Assembly (NCBI GenBank): GCA_918026815.1
Contig: CAKJVC010000071.1
Location: 1 to 64,000, forward strand
Direction: 5' to 3'
DNA length: 64,000 bases
DNA from: Chalara sp. BL73
Taxonomy: Eukaryota; Ascomycota; Leotiomycetes; Helotiales
In this document: positions 50,901 to 62,765 of the stretch, piece by piece
Layout of the letters: each line of letters begins with the position of its first letter
How positions within the stretch are numbered: the first letter of the stretch is position 1
Notes under the pieces: generated by a model
Database searches by the model: none
The model's input: the letters and a program-made list of their open reading frames with translations, nothing else
Told to the model about the DNA's origin: nothing
Position numbers and translations under genes: made by a program

Positions 50901-52862
50901 TCAGTCAGCCATATAATCTTCTTTTGCATTTTTACACAGGTACAGTAGCGATCGAAATCGGCTTCAGTCCAACACTTTATGTTCTTAATGTTTGCGCTAC
51001 AGTAGTAAGACAGCCAGCGCCACTAAAGCTCGCCAAAGTTGATGACCTGCATTAGTTTACTTCTTCTGCTTTGGGGTATTGCACAGACGGCGGCAATCAT
51101 CGGCTCTGTGATATCACGTGGAGCAATTAAAAATAATTGTCGAACATTTTTTCCCGTTCTGTTTTTCCCTAAATGGTTCCAGTCTTTTTGAGATTATTTC
51201 AATACTATCAACTGAAGTCACTTTACTCCACTATTATTAACTCTAAGCATAAGTTCTATTGATAAGTCATAGCTTGCAAAAATGACATTCTAACGACCTA
51301 CTTATAATAACTATAGGATTAGACTGTGCACTGTGCACTGCACGCTGCCATTTTTTTTATCGGCAAGTTTCGATCTGCAAAATGACATTCTGACAACTTA
51401 TAGTACTTATAATGACACAGGATTAGACCGCAGTCTACAGCATTAGCAGCAAACTGCAGTTGCCAGCGTTCTTTCTACTACAAGACTTTTCTCAGTTCTG
51501 AAATGCCACTGTTTGAGAAGCAACAATAAGCAGCTCTGACTTTTTCGATGATTTATTCGATTTACCTGGACAATAGAATCCATATGCCGATTCTAGTCAG
51601 CAACCAACACAGACAAATCAGCTTAAACTATGTCAGTTTCTTGACTAGAATAGCGAGAGACTATACAATGAAGATTCACCAATTTATATACACTACTCAG
51701 TTAAGTAGAAAGTGACAGTAAATAACAGGGCAATACTGTAAGCGCTATCAACTTCATGAAATACTATTTAGGACACGAATTATAAGTATATTTGCAAGCT
51801 ATAATAGCCACTTCAAGGTAGAACACGAGATTCTGGTTCACTTAAGCTACTTTAACCAATAGCTCTTTAGATACACATTTATACGAGCGTAATCGTGGTA
51901 AAACGATCGACATCGAGCATAGCTCTTTGCACAAGTCGAACTAACTCTTTCCGTCGGTAGGTCTGAGCTTCACTAGTCTTTTCCAACAAAAGGGCATAGT
52001 AAGCGGAGTCCATTTAAGACTTATGCCGAGCGACGAAAAGACAGTCGTAAACTGTTTGCTTTTTAGCTGCCAGAATTTCGGCCTTTGCGTCCTTTTTGTT
52101 GTCCCACTATAAATCCAGCGCTTAGCGTAGCTCTCTCTTTTTGTCTCGCTTGATAACGAAACTCAAGCCAGTTTCTTAAGCTAGCTAACTTGTTTCCTCG
52201 TGCCTATTCATATATCTAGCCAGAAGGAAGTACCTGATGTCACTTTCTGCAACAGTAATATCAAAAAAGCAGATCGTTTGCTTCATTTGCCTTTTCATGC
52301 TTTCTATCTGCTCAGCAGTCCACTTCTCAGGCGCGTCATCGTTTTTTTTTAGCTCGTCTAGAATAAGACCGTATACCAACTGGAAAAGCGGCCTACTGAT
52401 AGTCAGTTTGGCTGACTTCAAAAACATGGTCGTGTCACAACCGTCCAGTGGCTCGCAGTCGAATTTAGCGCTTTCGATGAAAACATTAGAGATGCTGTAT
52501 CGAAATGTGTGACTTGTGAGCTCAAAAGCCGTAAGGAGGTAATAGTAATTAACCGGACTCGTGGTTAAGGCCCAGGACCAGCTTAGTGCATACTACTTTA
52601 CTGGCTTAAAATGCTTTTTCGGATCGCAAGCCCGCCACAGAAGACCTACACCGAGCGCTTCTTTCTATAGCCCAGCGCAATATTCTCCGTTGTAGTAGAG
52701 CTAAAACTGTTTTGTTAATCCTGCAAGCGCTGAAAAGATGTCAGACTTGTACGTAAGTGTCTTTCTCGAGTAATGTGCGATAATGTCCAGCCAGCGGCAA
52801 TGGACCAATCTTATAGGCGGGTCGGCGAACCTTTTCGGCTGCTTCTCGCCTGCATCCTTCTT
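50901..52862. other. Gene-poor stretch with one unassigned frame
   Basis: A direct repeat of about 45 bp with differences (AAATGACATTCTAACGACCT / AAATGACATTCTGACAACTT, both ending AGGATTAGAC) occurs at about 51280 and 51380. A minus-strand frame at 52185-52427 (WTAEQIESMKRQMKQTICFF, ESDIRYFLLARYMNR) looks protein-like but has no family I can name; it may be the end of the HET relic at its right. Confidence 0.35.
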
Positions 52863-54120
52863 TTAGTGGTTTATCTTCTTTTTTCCGAGCGCTTTGACTC
52901 GAGGTATCAGACCGCTAGCCATCGACTTTATTCTATCCTTTCTGTGCACCACTAGGTTCAAAGCCAAAGTGTTCTTCGATTCTTTCTGGTAAACACCACC
53001 AGTCTGCAGCAGTATAGAATCATTAGAACGGGAGTCTATAACGTCTCGGTTTATGGCTTCCTGAGAACTTGCAGCGCTTTCCTTGGGGCTCTCGTCATGT
53101 TTCTTTTTGGGTCCTATGTATTGCTGTTCTAAAAGCAAATGACTAATCGTCAGTAAAGCAGAGTCCGAGTCAGGATCAGGCTGTATAAATACTGGCTTCG
53201 GTACAAAGCAGTAACCTTTTTTTGGTTTCTCCAATGTTAATGCGAGTGCATGACTTTGTTTCCGCCCGTATGCACTAACAACATTGCCAATGTCCCATGC
53301 ATCGCGAAGTGCTAAGTTGCCACTGGCGGTGGGCAGAGGAAGTCTACTACATTCACACGAGGTCAGCTCGGCACATTCCTAAATAAGCTCTTTTCCAAAA
53401 TAAGCGATTCGAGGCGACAGAACGTGCTCTTAGTAGACTTATCCTTTTTGGTGCAGTGCGGACACATCATGCGGAAGTGGTTTCCGAAGGCGGACTTTAT
53501 AACCAGATTGTTGGAACCGTTCGGGTAGCTGAACATTCCACGCAACTTAGGCCTTATCTGGAAACTTATAGAATAAGCTCTTGGCCGATTCCGCCGCAGA
53601 AATCGTTAGAGATGAATTTTAGTAATACTGTGCTATCTTTAGTGCTTCTCTAAGCCAGTCTCCAGATGACTTATTTTGGTTAATTGTCAGTAAGTCGATC
53701 CAAATGTAGCGAAATCCAAGCTTATAGGTCACAGTAATGGCTTCTTGGAAAACTTTGGGCAGGTCGGTCCAAGAAATACCGGCAATCCTTGCGCTTATAG
53801 TAGACGTCGTTGTGGTTAAAGTCTTTTCCTCGAGCCAACAGTGGCTTAAACAGATGTACCTGTCTACTTCTTTATTCGTAGCTTTCAAACGGATCTTGAG
53901 TTCGTCTCCTTCCGCATCAGAAATCTCGAGGACTCGCGTGGGTAGTTCGACATGCTCTCTTGAGCTGCAGGATTTGTGCTTTCGCATGCACTGCGTGAAG
54001 TGAGCCCGTAACTGGCTGATACACGCCAGACTTGAAGTATCACTCGAAGTGAGTTTGGCTATAAGCACTTTTGGCCATGGACAATTATCTCTTGTAGACT
54101 TGTTAGGAAAGGGATTCACT
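52863..54120 (-). pseudogene. HET-domain pseudogene with many stops
   Basis: From 54119 leftward: KLTSSDTSSLACISQLRAHF, DRYICLSHCWLEEKTLTTTT, GISWTDLPKVFQEAITVTYK, LGFRYIWIDLLTINQN, WLREALKIAQYY, all blocks of the second HET subtype. Beyond 53620 the frame contains several stops (after QYY, where the family has Gln, and elsewhere) but continues recognisably as NSSLTISAAES and EHVLSPRIAYFGKELI, ending with the charged stretch at 52863-53234. The Gln/Trp-to-stop changes agree with C-to-T or G-to-A mutation. The exon(s) before 54120, possibly up to 54380, hold a plausible N-terminus but were not joined. Confidence 0.75.
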
Positions 54121-54649
54121 AAAACACACTACATTTCTAGACGTTGAGCACATACCAGGTAAAGCGAATATCTCGAAGTGCTCGGCTTCATCCAAAATCG
54201 TGGGAGCCTGCCAGTGCATGAACTCCTGTAGCTCGCAACGCGCTACAGTCAAAAAGTGCTCCGTACCCCACAGAGACCACGAACTTAGGAACAATGGCGT
54301 TGACGAGCTTATGGGAACATCGAAGCCGGCACGAGTAAGTGCAATAAGCAGACCCTGGAAAAAGTAGCATTCTGCACAGGACTAGCATGATTTAACAAGC
54401 TCATGCAATTGAATCAGGTTTGGTTGGGTGAAGCCATGACAAACGGGGCAGTTAACTGCTTGGACAACAGCTGTATCTGTAGGATCTCTTGGAGTCAATT
54501 TGGTGCGAACGAAGAACGAAGTCATCTTCGGCTTCTTGATATGCTTAAGATCGCAGGGGCCAAAAAGCTGGGAAGCGCAAAAATAGGGTGGCGGGCAGAG
54601 TGCGGCTGAGTACCACCACGTGACTGCAAGCTGGTGTTTGATTTTGTCA
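54121..54649 (-). pseudogene. Possible 5' part of the HET relic
   Basis: Open minus-strand pieces with Cys pairs (VNCPVCHGFTQPNLIQLHEL) end at 54382 and others follow to 54103. HET proteins often begin with such Cys-containing segments, but no continuous model could be built. Confidence 0.35.
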
Positions 54650-54829
54650 GAAATAGGAGGTATTAAGCACGGAGTCAATTAGAGGATCTGTGAGGGTATC
54701 ACGGCGATGGAATACAGGCTTGGAATAGCGATATGATGGTGATTGATTTCTACAATTACGGCTGTAATCTGTGTGTGTGCGTGAGCTGCTCTAGCTCCTT
54801 GGCATACTCACGTAAGCCGATTCCTGACA
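54650..54829 (-). repeat. LTR family F (copia-like) relic
   Basis: On the minus strand it begins TGTCAGGAATCGGCTTACGT, close to the end of the relic at 26915. The inner limit is approximate. Confidence 0.55.
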
Positions 54830-54836
54830 GATTTCG

Positions 54837-55009
54837 TGTCACGGTACCGACCCTGGTCGGGCACGTGCCCTGCTGCCGAGCCACTAGGGCTCCCTCGTGT
54901 ATATATAGCTTGCTCTCCTCGAGCTCCCTCTTCCTTCCTTAGCTATAGATTCTCGTATAGTACCACAGCTGCCCTCTGTATCTGTAGATCCACAGCTCGT
55001 GCCGTGACA
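54837..55009 (+). repeat. Solo LTR, family B variant, TSD TTTCG
   Basis: The 3' 110 bp are typical family B, but the first ~60 bp differ (TGTCACGGTACCGACCCTGG). TTTCG flanks it at 54832-54836 and 55010-55014. The same variant start is found at 60158-60172, where a family-D LTR interrupts it. Confidence 0.85.
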
Positions 55010-55014
55010 TTTCG

Positions 55015-55196
55015 AATGCCGTTGAATCAGAGCTTCATGATTTGTTTACCCTAATTATTCATTCCTGTATCGAGGACGGAGTTTGCTAATTGAGCGGTCT
55101 CCATGAAGTCTCTACTGATTGTTCGTGTACGCTCTGCCAAGCAAAGTCTGTAAACTCAGATCGATGCCTCAAGACGTGAACGTGGGTCAGCTAAGT
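55015..55196. other. Short unassigned stretch
   Basis: No feature recognised before the LINE tail. Confidence 0.35.
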
Positions 55197-56099
55197 AGTT
55201 TGTTTGTTTGTTTGTTTGTTCTATTTTACGTCTTGGCGGGGGGTACGATGCAAGTGCTTTGCGAGTGCTAGGCAGGTGCTACATGGCCCCCTGAGCTCCG
55301 TAGTCGAAGAAAAGACGCTAGAGGGGGTGCCTCTAGTAGAGTGTGGTCTGCTGACTCTTGGTGTATACAGATGCTAGCGTTGTACCCTAACTGCTGGCAT
55401 AGAATGACGATAGGATAAAGAATCCAAGTAAAATACAAAAACAATCTATAGTGTACAAGCGCTTTCCGCATTTGCGCTGCCCTCCTACGCCCCGTGGCCT
55501 ACGCTACAGTCTATCATATATGTATTAATACAGTTGTAGAAAAAAATAGTATGCAGGAAAGCTTATTCAGAGCTGGGTAAGTATAACGGTGAAAAGTCTT
55601 CGAAAAAACGGGTTTCTTTCCACCATTGAGCGAGCGTTTCGGCACCTTCAGGAGTGCTCAGAAGCTTTGACACGTCTTGAAAAGAGTGGCGCGAAAACAA
55701 AGGGTTTGTTGATTTCCGGCGTGCAATTCTGCAGAAAAAGAAGTGGATAGAGGATTTTGAGCGGCCGTATAAACAGTTAAGTTCGAATTTGAAGTGGTTA
55801 AATCGTTCGTAGTAAGCTAGAAAGTCTCCATGGCCACTGCGAGCCGCTATTAGGTGGCCTAGGGCTTTCCGCGGCAGCGAGAGCTCTTTTGGAGGAAAAG
55901 GAGCTGTCGAGATTGGAATAGCTTAGTATAATAAAAGAGCGTTAGCTATCTACCATTTGAAGTGCTTTTGAGAAAGCTGTAAAGCTACAAAGCGTTTCAA
56001 AAATGCCCATGTATGTGGAACAGGGTCGCTAAAAGGTTGTGACGCTCCGTAGCGAGCTAAAGCGTCAGCGAGTTCGTTTCTTAGCACTTGTAAGTGCCC

Positions 56100-57900
56100 T
56101 GGGACCCAGCGTACGCGAATAGCACCTTTTTGGGTGTTGCGGGGCCGAGTACAAGCTAGCTAGGCAGCTTGTAAGTCTAAGGCGGCCTGGAAAGTGTTTG
56201 CTGAAAAGCCGAGAAAAGAAGTTAAAAGCCGAAGGGCTGCTTCTTGGTTGTCGAGACATATCCAAATATCTGTAGCGCTGTTTGTAGCTTTTTGAAAAAT
56301 CGCTGCTTTGATTCCGGCCACTGCGGCTTTAGCTTCGGCGTTAAAGACTTCAATACGGTCACCATAAAGAATTGAAGCTTCGGCAATTTTATAGTTGTTT
56401 TAAAAAACTACGTAGCCGCTGCCTGCGTTGTCTGATTCGAGTTTTGATCCGTCTGAGTAAATTATAATGTTGTTGTGCGAGATCGAGTCGAGGAAGTTGC
56501 GGGCTAGGACCGCGGCTTCTTTTCGAGTAAGCAACAGTTTTTCCGGCGTGCTAGCGCCGATTCGAAGCATTGCTGCTGTTTTGCTTTCCGGTGCTTGCCA
56601 GGAAGAAAGCTGAATAGCGTTTAGTTGCTCTGCTGGCGGAAAGGTTTGCCAGCGGCGAGCATGTCGTGGGGTAGCGCGAGTAGTGTACCGAGGGTCTTTG
56701 CGGAAGTCGATAAGGTTGCTGCGGTTAAAGCCGCGAGGGCGCTTTACAAGAGTTTTAGGGCAAGCTTCGGCGCGTGATCTGAGAGAGTGAAAAGAGTCGA
56801 GGCGTCGAAGGCGAGCGGTGTCTGCTAGCGCCAAGGCGTCTAGCAAATGCTCTGGTAAAGGGATTCCAGCTTTTCTGTGTAGAATTAGAAGAGAAGTGGT
56901 TCGGTATGCCGGGGTTATAGCTCTGGCGCTTGTAATTAATGCTTTTTGAAAAGCTTTTAGTATTTCTACTTGCAAGTTGCTTTTTGGCCCGGAAGTGAAA
57001 AGTCGAGTAGTTCCTGGCCACCAGGTCTGAGCTCCGTAGAACGCTACAGGGTAAACGCAAGCGGTTACTGCGCGGCGGAGAAAAGCTAGTGATACTCCGC
57101 GAGCTGTATTTCCGAAGCGCGTTAAAGCGTAGCTGGTTTTGAAAGCTTTTGCGGCTTGTTTAAGAGCGTAAGTGCGGAAAGAAAGTTTTCGGTCAAAAAT
57201 GACTTCAAGCCAGCGGATCTGAAAGTTTGAAGTGTGTTTTGTAACAGTCAGCGAGCTTGTGACTACTGGAAAAGAAATTGATTTGTCGGCGGCTTTTCGA
57301 GAGAAGTGAATAAGCTCTGATTTGTCAGGGTCGAACGTGATTCCTTTTTCTTTGCTCTATGCAAAAGCTTGTTCGAAGCGTGCTGACAGTTTGTGGGCGT
57401 TTTCGGCTAGAAAAAAGAAGATTTCGAGCTTTGCGGCGTCATCTGCGTAACCGAAGTTTTTGCTGGGGTCGTCTAGCGAAAACAAGGGTGCTATATACAG
57501 CATGAAAAGGATCGGAGACACTAAGGACTCTTAAGGAAGCCCGCAGACGATTAAGGTTGCAAGGCCAATTTCGCCATTTAAGCGAATGCAAACTTGTCGG
57601 TTAGTGGCAAAAGAAGTAACTTATTGAACTAGAAATTCGGGCCAGCCTTGCTTTCGGAGCCTACGAATTAGTCGGCCAGGCAGCACAGCGTCGAAAGCTC
57701 CTTTTACGTCTAGAGTAAGTACTGAAGCGACTTTGTTGCGCAGAAGCGCTGATTCGATGTCGTATGTAAAGCAAGTAGTTAAATCTGTAGCTGAGCGCAA
57801 AGGTAAAGCGCCGAATTTGTTGAAATAAGTATGCTAAGTTGACCACAGTCAACTTGGGGAAGGGAAGCTTGTGCTGTACGCAAGGTCTGCCCAATCGCAG
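56100..57900 (-). pseudogene. LINE ORF2: reverse transcriptase and RNase H, broken
   Basis: The order of motifs is LTLDVKGAFDAVLPGRLIRR (RT), FGYADDAAKLEIFFF (YADD catalytic box), DPDKSELIHFSRKA, then the thumb/connection region IPLPEHLLDALALADTARL, and RNase H with IYSDGSKLE and WICLDNQEAALRLL. Stops stand where Trp or Gln is expected (for example GLPxES for GLPQGS, and after FLVQ), matching C-to-T and G-to-A change. No upstream endonuclease motif was found. Confidence 0.85.
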
Positions 57901-58094
57901 TGGTTCAGGAAGAATGGATTAATTGTAGAGCTTTACGGAGGTGCTCAGTAAAAGGGGTGCGACCCTTTCACTGATGACTAAGCTATTACATGAGGTATGG
58001 CCCATGCCTTACGGGTGGGCTACACCACCAATTCTCAACAGAGCATTTGTTTACGTTGACTTGCATTATTGTAAAAGAGCGGCGCGGGCGGTGT

Positions 58095-59765
58095 TTACTT
58101 GGCATTGAGAGCTTTTTCAGTTAGCTGTTTGTCTGGGCTTGTTTCGTCCAGTGCTGTTGCTTTCGGGGGGTATAGGGATGTGTATAGCGAAGCGTGAGTG
58201 CGGTAGGACCGTAGATTAAAAAAGGTTTGGCTAGAAGTCGAGAAGTTAGTAGCTTGGAAGTTACGCAACGCTCGAAGAACGCTGAAGTCATTCGAAGCTT
58301 CTGCTTGGTGCATAGTAATGTCTGAGCTTGTAGAGGTTTGGCTGCCGGCCGGGCTTGGTGGTGTTTCTAGGGTGCTGGAGAAGCTTGTCAGGTCTGTAGA
58401 ATCGGGAGTATGCGTAAGCATAGACGTAAGCATAGTCGTAAGTATAGGCGGGTTGCAATTAGATGCTTTTAGCTGAAGTCGGGCCGCTGCGCCAGCTTGA
58501 CGCAGCCGAGCTATTTCGGTTTTAAATAAAAGAGTTGAGCCTGGTTTAGGTCGGCAGGGGCAGTCGGGGGCGTCTGCAGGATGGGGGCCGTAGCAGTGGA
58601 TGCACCGGGAAAAGCATGTATAAGGGTGTAGCAAGCACGCCGAGTGTGTAGTTTCTTGGTGCTCGATAGAGCCGCAAAGACGGCAGCGGAAGGGGCGGGC
58701 GCAAAAGCGTTCGTTGTGCCATAAAAAGCATCTTTTGCATTGATCACTTTTACTTTTTTAGGTAAAAGCCTAGAAAAAGCTTTGCAGCCGAAAAGAATTA
58801 ATGAGCGAGGGATAGAAAGCGTAAAGTTTATTCTGACAATTCACGTAGTCGGGAACGTGTGGTCGGCTTCTGAGCTATTTTTGGTTTGTTTTACATACGT
58901 CGGAAAGAACCCGAAAAAAGTGTGTAAAGCTTGCGAAAGAGTTTCGGCTGTAACAGAAATAATAGAAATCGAGTTGCCGTTCAGGCCCGTGTACGCTCTT
59001 AGTACTAATGTAAGTCTGTAGCTGGTTAAATTTGGGGCTTCTTCGACTACGCATTCGCCGGAGGAAGAAAAAAGGTTTTGAAGTTTTTGGATTCGAGTAG
59101 TAAGCACGCTGCGAGTAGCTGACGAGAATGGGCACAAAGCGAGCCCGGATTTGACTGTTTGTACTTTTCGTATTTTTTTTTGAAAAGCCTCCTTTTTTAA
59201 TTATATCCAGGATTGCGTAACTTGAGAGTTGGCGGAAAGGGTGTGAAGAGTGTAGGCGGGCGAAGAGTCTATTGTCTTGCTGAGGCTTTTGTTTTAAGGA
59301 TAGCTTTAGAGGTTTTTGTGGAGGTGTTGTAAGTGTGGCCGACGCTTTTGCAACGTTCGCGAGCGAGTGCTTAGCGTGGAGGGGTGTTGTATCAAGTAGA
59401 GAGTTTGGTTTGCTTTTAGGCTTGTTAAAGGTGATTATAGGTGTGTTACCGAGGAGAAGCTTGGAGTATAGTGCTGAAAGTGGGTTGGAGCCGCATATGT
59501 AGCTGTGGAAATGAGCTTGCGCCACAGAGAAAATGTCTTCGCAAAATCGAGAGAAAGCGGTTTCTAGAGGTGCCGTGAGGTTTTTCTGTTTTACAGCTTT
59601 AATTTCCTGGTCGAGTGCTTGTGAGATGCCTTGAAAAAGGCGTTGGGCCTCCAACATGCGGTGTTCAGCTTCCTTAGAGGCCGTAGAAAGGACATGTTGG
59701 AAAGAAAGGGGCTGGTTATTGGGAGCAGTCAGCGCCTCGCCGGGGGCTCCAGGGCCTTCCGGCAT
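58095..59765 (-). pseudogene. LINE ORF1 (gag-like), broken
   Basis: It starts MPEGPGAPGEALTAPNNQPL. The C-terminal half carries Cys/His knuckle-like spacing (CLLHPYTCFSRCIHCYGPHP, then DCPCRPKPG) as in Tad-type ORF1 RNA-binding proteins. The frame changes near 58875 and near 58640, so no complete protein can be made. It ends at 58095 with TEKALNAK. Confidence 0.75.
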
Positions 59766-59811
59766 GCCGGGGAGCGGGGGGAGAGAGAAAGGGTCCGTAG
59801 GGGGTATTCTG

Positions 59812-60157
59812 TTACGCTTTTAGGGTCTATAGGAATGATCAGGAGAGCGTTTTTGAGGTGTAGCTGTTGCTGTGGCATCCCTGATATCAAGACCATGACC
59901 ACGTGACCACCATAGACGAGCTGGTAAGCGAACCAATGGGCGTCTGGTGCGATATTGAGGAGCGTGACACTTTTAGCAAATTCTCTCTTAAAACCTATTT
60001 TAATTTCTGGTTCTCTGTCTTTCTATGCAACTATGCAAAAGAGGTCCTGTTAAAGGCAGTTAGCACTAAAGTCTTTTTCTATTTCTACTTTAAACTGAGT
60101 ATCTGACCTTGAATTTTGCCTTGCATATTTCTTGTAACTTTGCAAAAATATAACAGT
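59812..60157. other. No gene recognised
   Basis: LINE 5' flank. Short frames only. Confidence 0.35.
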
Positions 60158-60441
60158 TGTCACGGTACCGACTGTAACAGCCAGAGCCGGTTAGATACGG
60201 ATAAGAGCCGAAGGGCCGCAAGCGGCATGCTCCACCTCTGAGCAGCCATAGGCATACAGCTACAGCACCACTGGAAGGATATAAGGAACAGCTAGAGCTT
60301 TCAGGAGGAAAGCAAGCTTGAGTTTATCGGTTAGACGGACAAGCATACTTTTGATATCAATACATCACTATTTCTATTCTATTGCAGTCACGTGTCTTAC
60401 CTGTTATATTGCAATCCCTCCTGTTGCCCTCTATTGTTACA
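60158..60441 (+). repeat. Family-B variant start, then LTR family D, copy 5
   Basis: 60158-60172 reads TGTCACGGTACCGAC, the start of the family-B variant. 60173-60441 is family D (TGTAACAGCCAGAGCCGG ... CTCTATTGTTACA). The right flank is transposase sequence, not family B, so no duplication is preserved. Confidence 0.75.
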
Positions 60442-61340
60442 CTTTAGGTGTTCCTTTGACCCATGCTCAAATTAAAGAATTTGCTCAGCGCCTTCTAACT
60501 ATTAAAGGAGACCACAAACCACTTGGTAAACGCTGGATGCATGCCTTTTTAAATCGAAACCCTGTTCTTAAGACTAAACGGTTCGGGAATATCGATTCTC
60601 AGTGTGTTAATGGAGCTACTACTTCTATAATTAAGGACTGGTTCCAGCGGCTTTTGCTTCCTCAAATCCAGGCTATTAAGCCTGAACATCGGTTTAATAT
60701 GGATGAATCTGGGATTACGGAAGGCTTTGGAGCAAATGGGCTAGTAGTTGGGAGCTCTGAAAGACGTGGCATCCAAAAAAAACAGCCTGGATCTAAGGCT
60801 TGGACTTCTTTCCTGGAATGCGTTTCTGCAACTGGAGTAGCTCTTTCTCCTTTAGTTATCTTCAAGGGCAAAACGGTCCAACAACAGTGGTTTCCTGAAG
60901 ATCTTAGCCTATTTCAAGACTGACAATTCACTTCGACAGAAAATGGCTGGACAACAGACGCTACGGCTGTAGAATGGCTCAAAAAAGTATTTATTCTTTT
61001 TACTAATACTAAGGAGCCTAGGCTTTTGATTCTAGACGGCCATGGAAGTAATGAAACTACCCATTTTATGTTTTTATGCCACCAGCATAATATCTACCTT
61101 CTTTTTCTGCCTCCTTATAGCTCTCACGTTTTGCAACCACTAGATCTTTCGGTGTTTTCCTCCTTGAAAAGTCAGTATCGAAAAGAGGTTGGATATTTGA
61201 CCCTTTTGACTGATTCTAGCCCAATTGAAAAGCGGAATTTCCTTACCTGCTATCAGAAAGCTAGAAAAGAAGCGTTGTACCTAGTTTGACAAGGCAATCG
61301 TAAAGAGGCTTGGAATCAGTGCAAAGAATTAGGGGTAAGT
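60442..61340 (+). pseudogene. pogo/Fot-like DDE transposase relic
   Basis: Directly after the LTR: GVPLTHAQIKEFAQRLLTIK and KRWMHAFLNRNPVLKTKRFG (CENP-B-type helix-turn-helix), then FNMDESGITEGFG (first Asp), SATGVALSPLVIFKGK, LLILDGHGSNETTHFM (second Asp), LPPYSSHVLQPLDLSVFSSL (third acidic residue). Stops at about 60922 and 61287 and the missing N-terminus show it is dead. It is less damaged than the relative at 28388-29189. Confidence 0.85.
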
Positions 61341-61341
61341 C

Positions 61342-61782
61342 GATTTTTTAGCACTTGCTCAATCGTAGTTTTGAGTGTAGCACCGATGTCGAATCCGTGG
61401 CCCTTGCATAGAGTTCAGAAGCTAGTACGCTTCTTGTAACTCTTTTGTGTTTGACTGAGGACCAATGAATAACGTTAGCTTTGTGCTTTGCGTCTGCCAA
61501 TACTACAACGTAGCCTATTTGCGAGAAAAGGTCTCTGTTGTTGGCGAACGACGCATCCGTAAATACGATTAGGCGAAGTGATTTGGAATCGAGGCGAACG
61601 TACGTAAGGCCTCTGGTTGGGTTATCGATCTGCCATTGAATACGTTTGTTGGGAGCCGTAACATCATCTTTTTGGGGACTAGTCACCTGGGCAGCAAAGG
61701 ATAAAATCGAAAGAAGCTTCCTATTTTGCAGTACCAAATTCGCGTGGTGACCTCGCATAAATCCGCGCATCACACCAGCCAC
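61342..61782 (-). pseudogene. copia-type RNase H fragment
   Basis: The frame reads IQWQIDNPTRGLTYVRLDSK, RLIVFTDASFANNRDLFSQI, GYVVVLADAKHKANVIHWSS and KHKRVTRSVLASELYARATD, the RNase H end of Ty1/copia polyproteins (FTDASFANN motif). About 145 codons are open; it is joined abruptly to the pogo relic on its left. Confidence 0.85.
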
Positions 61783-62765
61783 AAGGCTGATAATGACTTC
61801 CCAGCATTGCGGGAGGACTCTGAGGGTCAGATGTTAGCCCCTATTAAGTTCCAACAGTGGTATAAGCTTGGTGGTGGTGCTGTGATGAAGGAATTCTCCT
61901 ACGTTAAGAAAGAGGGCGGCTCTACGTAAATCAGGCGCGAACGCGACGATGGGAAGGTAATTTTCTAGGTGGGGAGGATCACGTATTAAGAGTGGCCACA
62001 GAATACGACTTATATAAAACTATAGGAAATATTGATGTATGCACAGAGTGTGAGTTGCTTAAAGTCAAAGTACCAGTCTTTTTTCTCGGCACGGTGGGTT
62101 TCTTGCTACGCAGGGACGGAAGTTAGTGCTTTGTACTGACCTCACTCACGCGATACATTTGCCACGCTTTGACAAATCCTTCTGACTCAATATACTTGAT
62201 TTGCCCTAATTGAGTCCTTCGTGCGACCATCAGTGCCTTTAGCTTGTACTTAGTATTGATGATACCACTCATCTGATTGGCTGGAATCGTGAATCCAAAA
62301 AATCCAACGGCGGGGTTGTGCCGAATGCTGGGTATGATATATCCAACAACCTTACTGATTATTCCCAAGTTTACTATCTTCTTCCACTCGTGATATAAGG
62401 GTTCTCAGATGCAGGACCATGGCGCAATTGTCCTTCGGAGCGAGACTCGCAATGTTCACGCTCATGGTTGCAACAACAACTGACACCAAAGTTTGCTGAC
62501 TTTGCGGGTCCTTGACACTAGCAGCAGAAGAAGTTCCGCAATCGTATCCCTAGAAGCCTTTCTTGTTGGTCTCCTGGCTATTTATGATAAAATTTGGTAA
62601 TCTCTGACGATGGAGGATGTAATGGTGAGGGCATGTTGCACTCTGTTATATTGTTACTTCTTGCCTGTCATCGTCTTGCACTTGCTGGCGGGTTTCTACG
62701 CGCAAACAGCCGAAAGTCTGACCTGAGTATTATAACCCCACTACCAATCCTAGCTTCTTGTTCCT
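61783..62765. other. Stretch with one unassigned protein-like frame
   Basis: On the minus strand at about 62123-62395 the frame WKKIVNLGIISKVVGYIIPS, GFFGFTIPANQMSGIIN, LGQIKYIESEGFVKAWQMYR is open and looks like coding sequence; a GTCAGT donor-like site follows at its end. I do not recognise it. A plus-strand frame at 61726-61929 ends in a Lys/Glu-rich tail and is also unassigned. Confidence 0.35.

Larger units (their letters stand above)
55197..59811 (-). mobile_element. Near-complete, decayed Tad-type LINE
   Basis: Reading from 59811 leftward: ORF1, ORF2 and a 3' tail that ends in repeated AAAC (TTTGTTTGTTTG at 55200-55218 on the plus strand). Length is 4.6 kb, so some internal sequence is missing; the endonuclease region between ORF1 and the reverse transcriptase is not visible. 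A shorter relic with the same 3' end lies at 36506-37322 and a middle fragment at 7390-7742. Confidence 0.85.
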
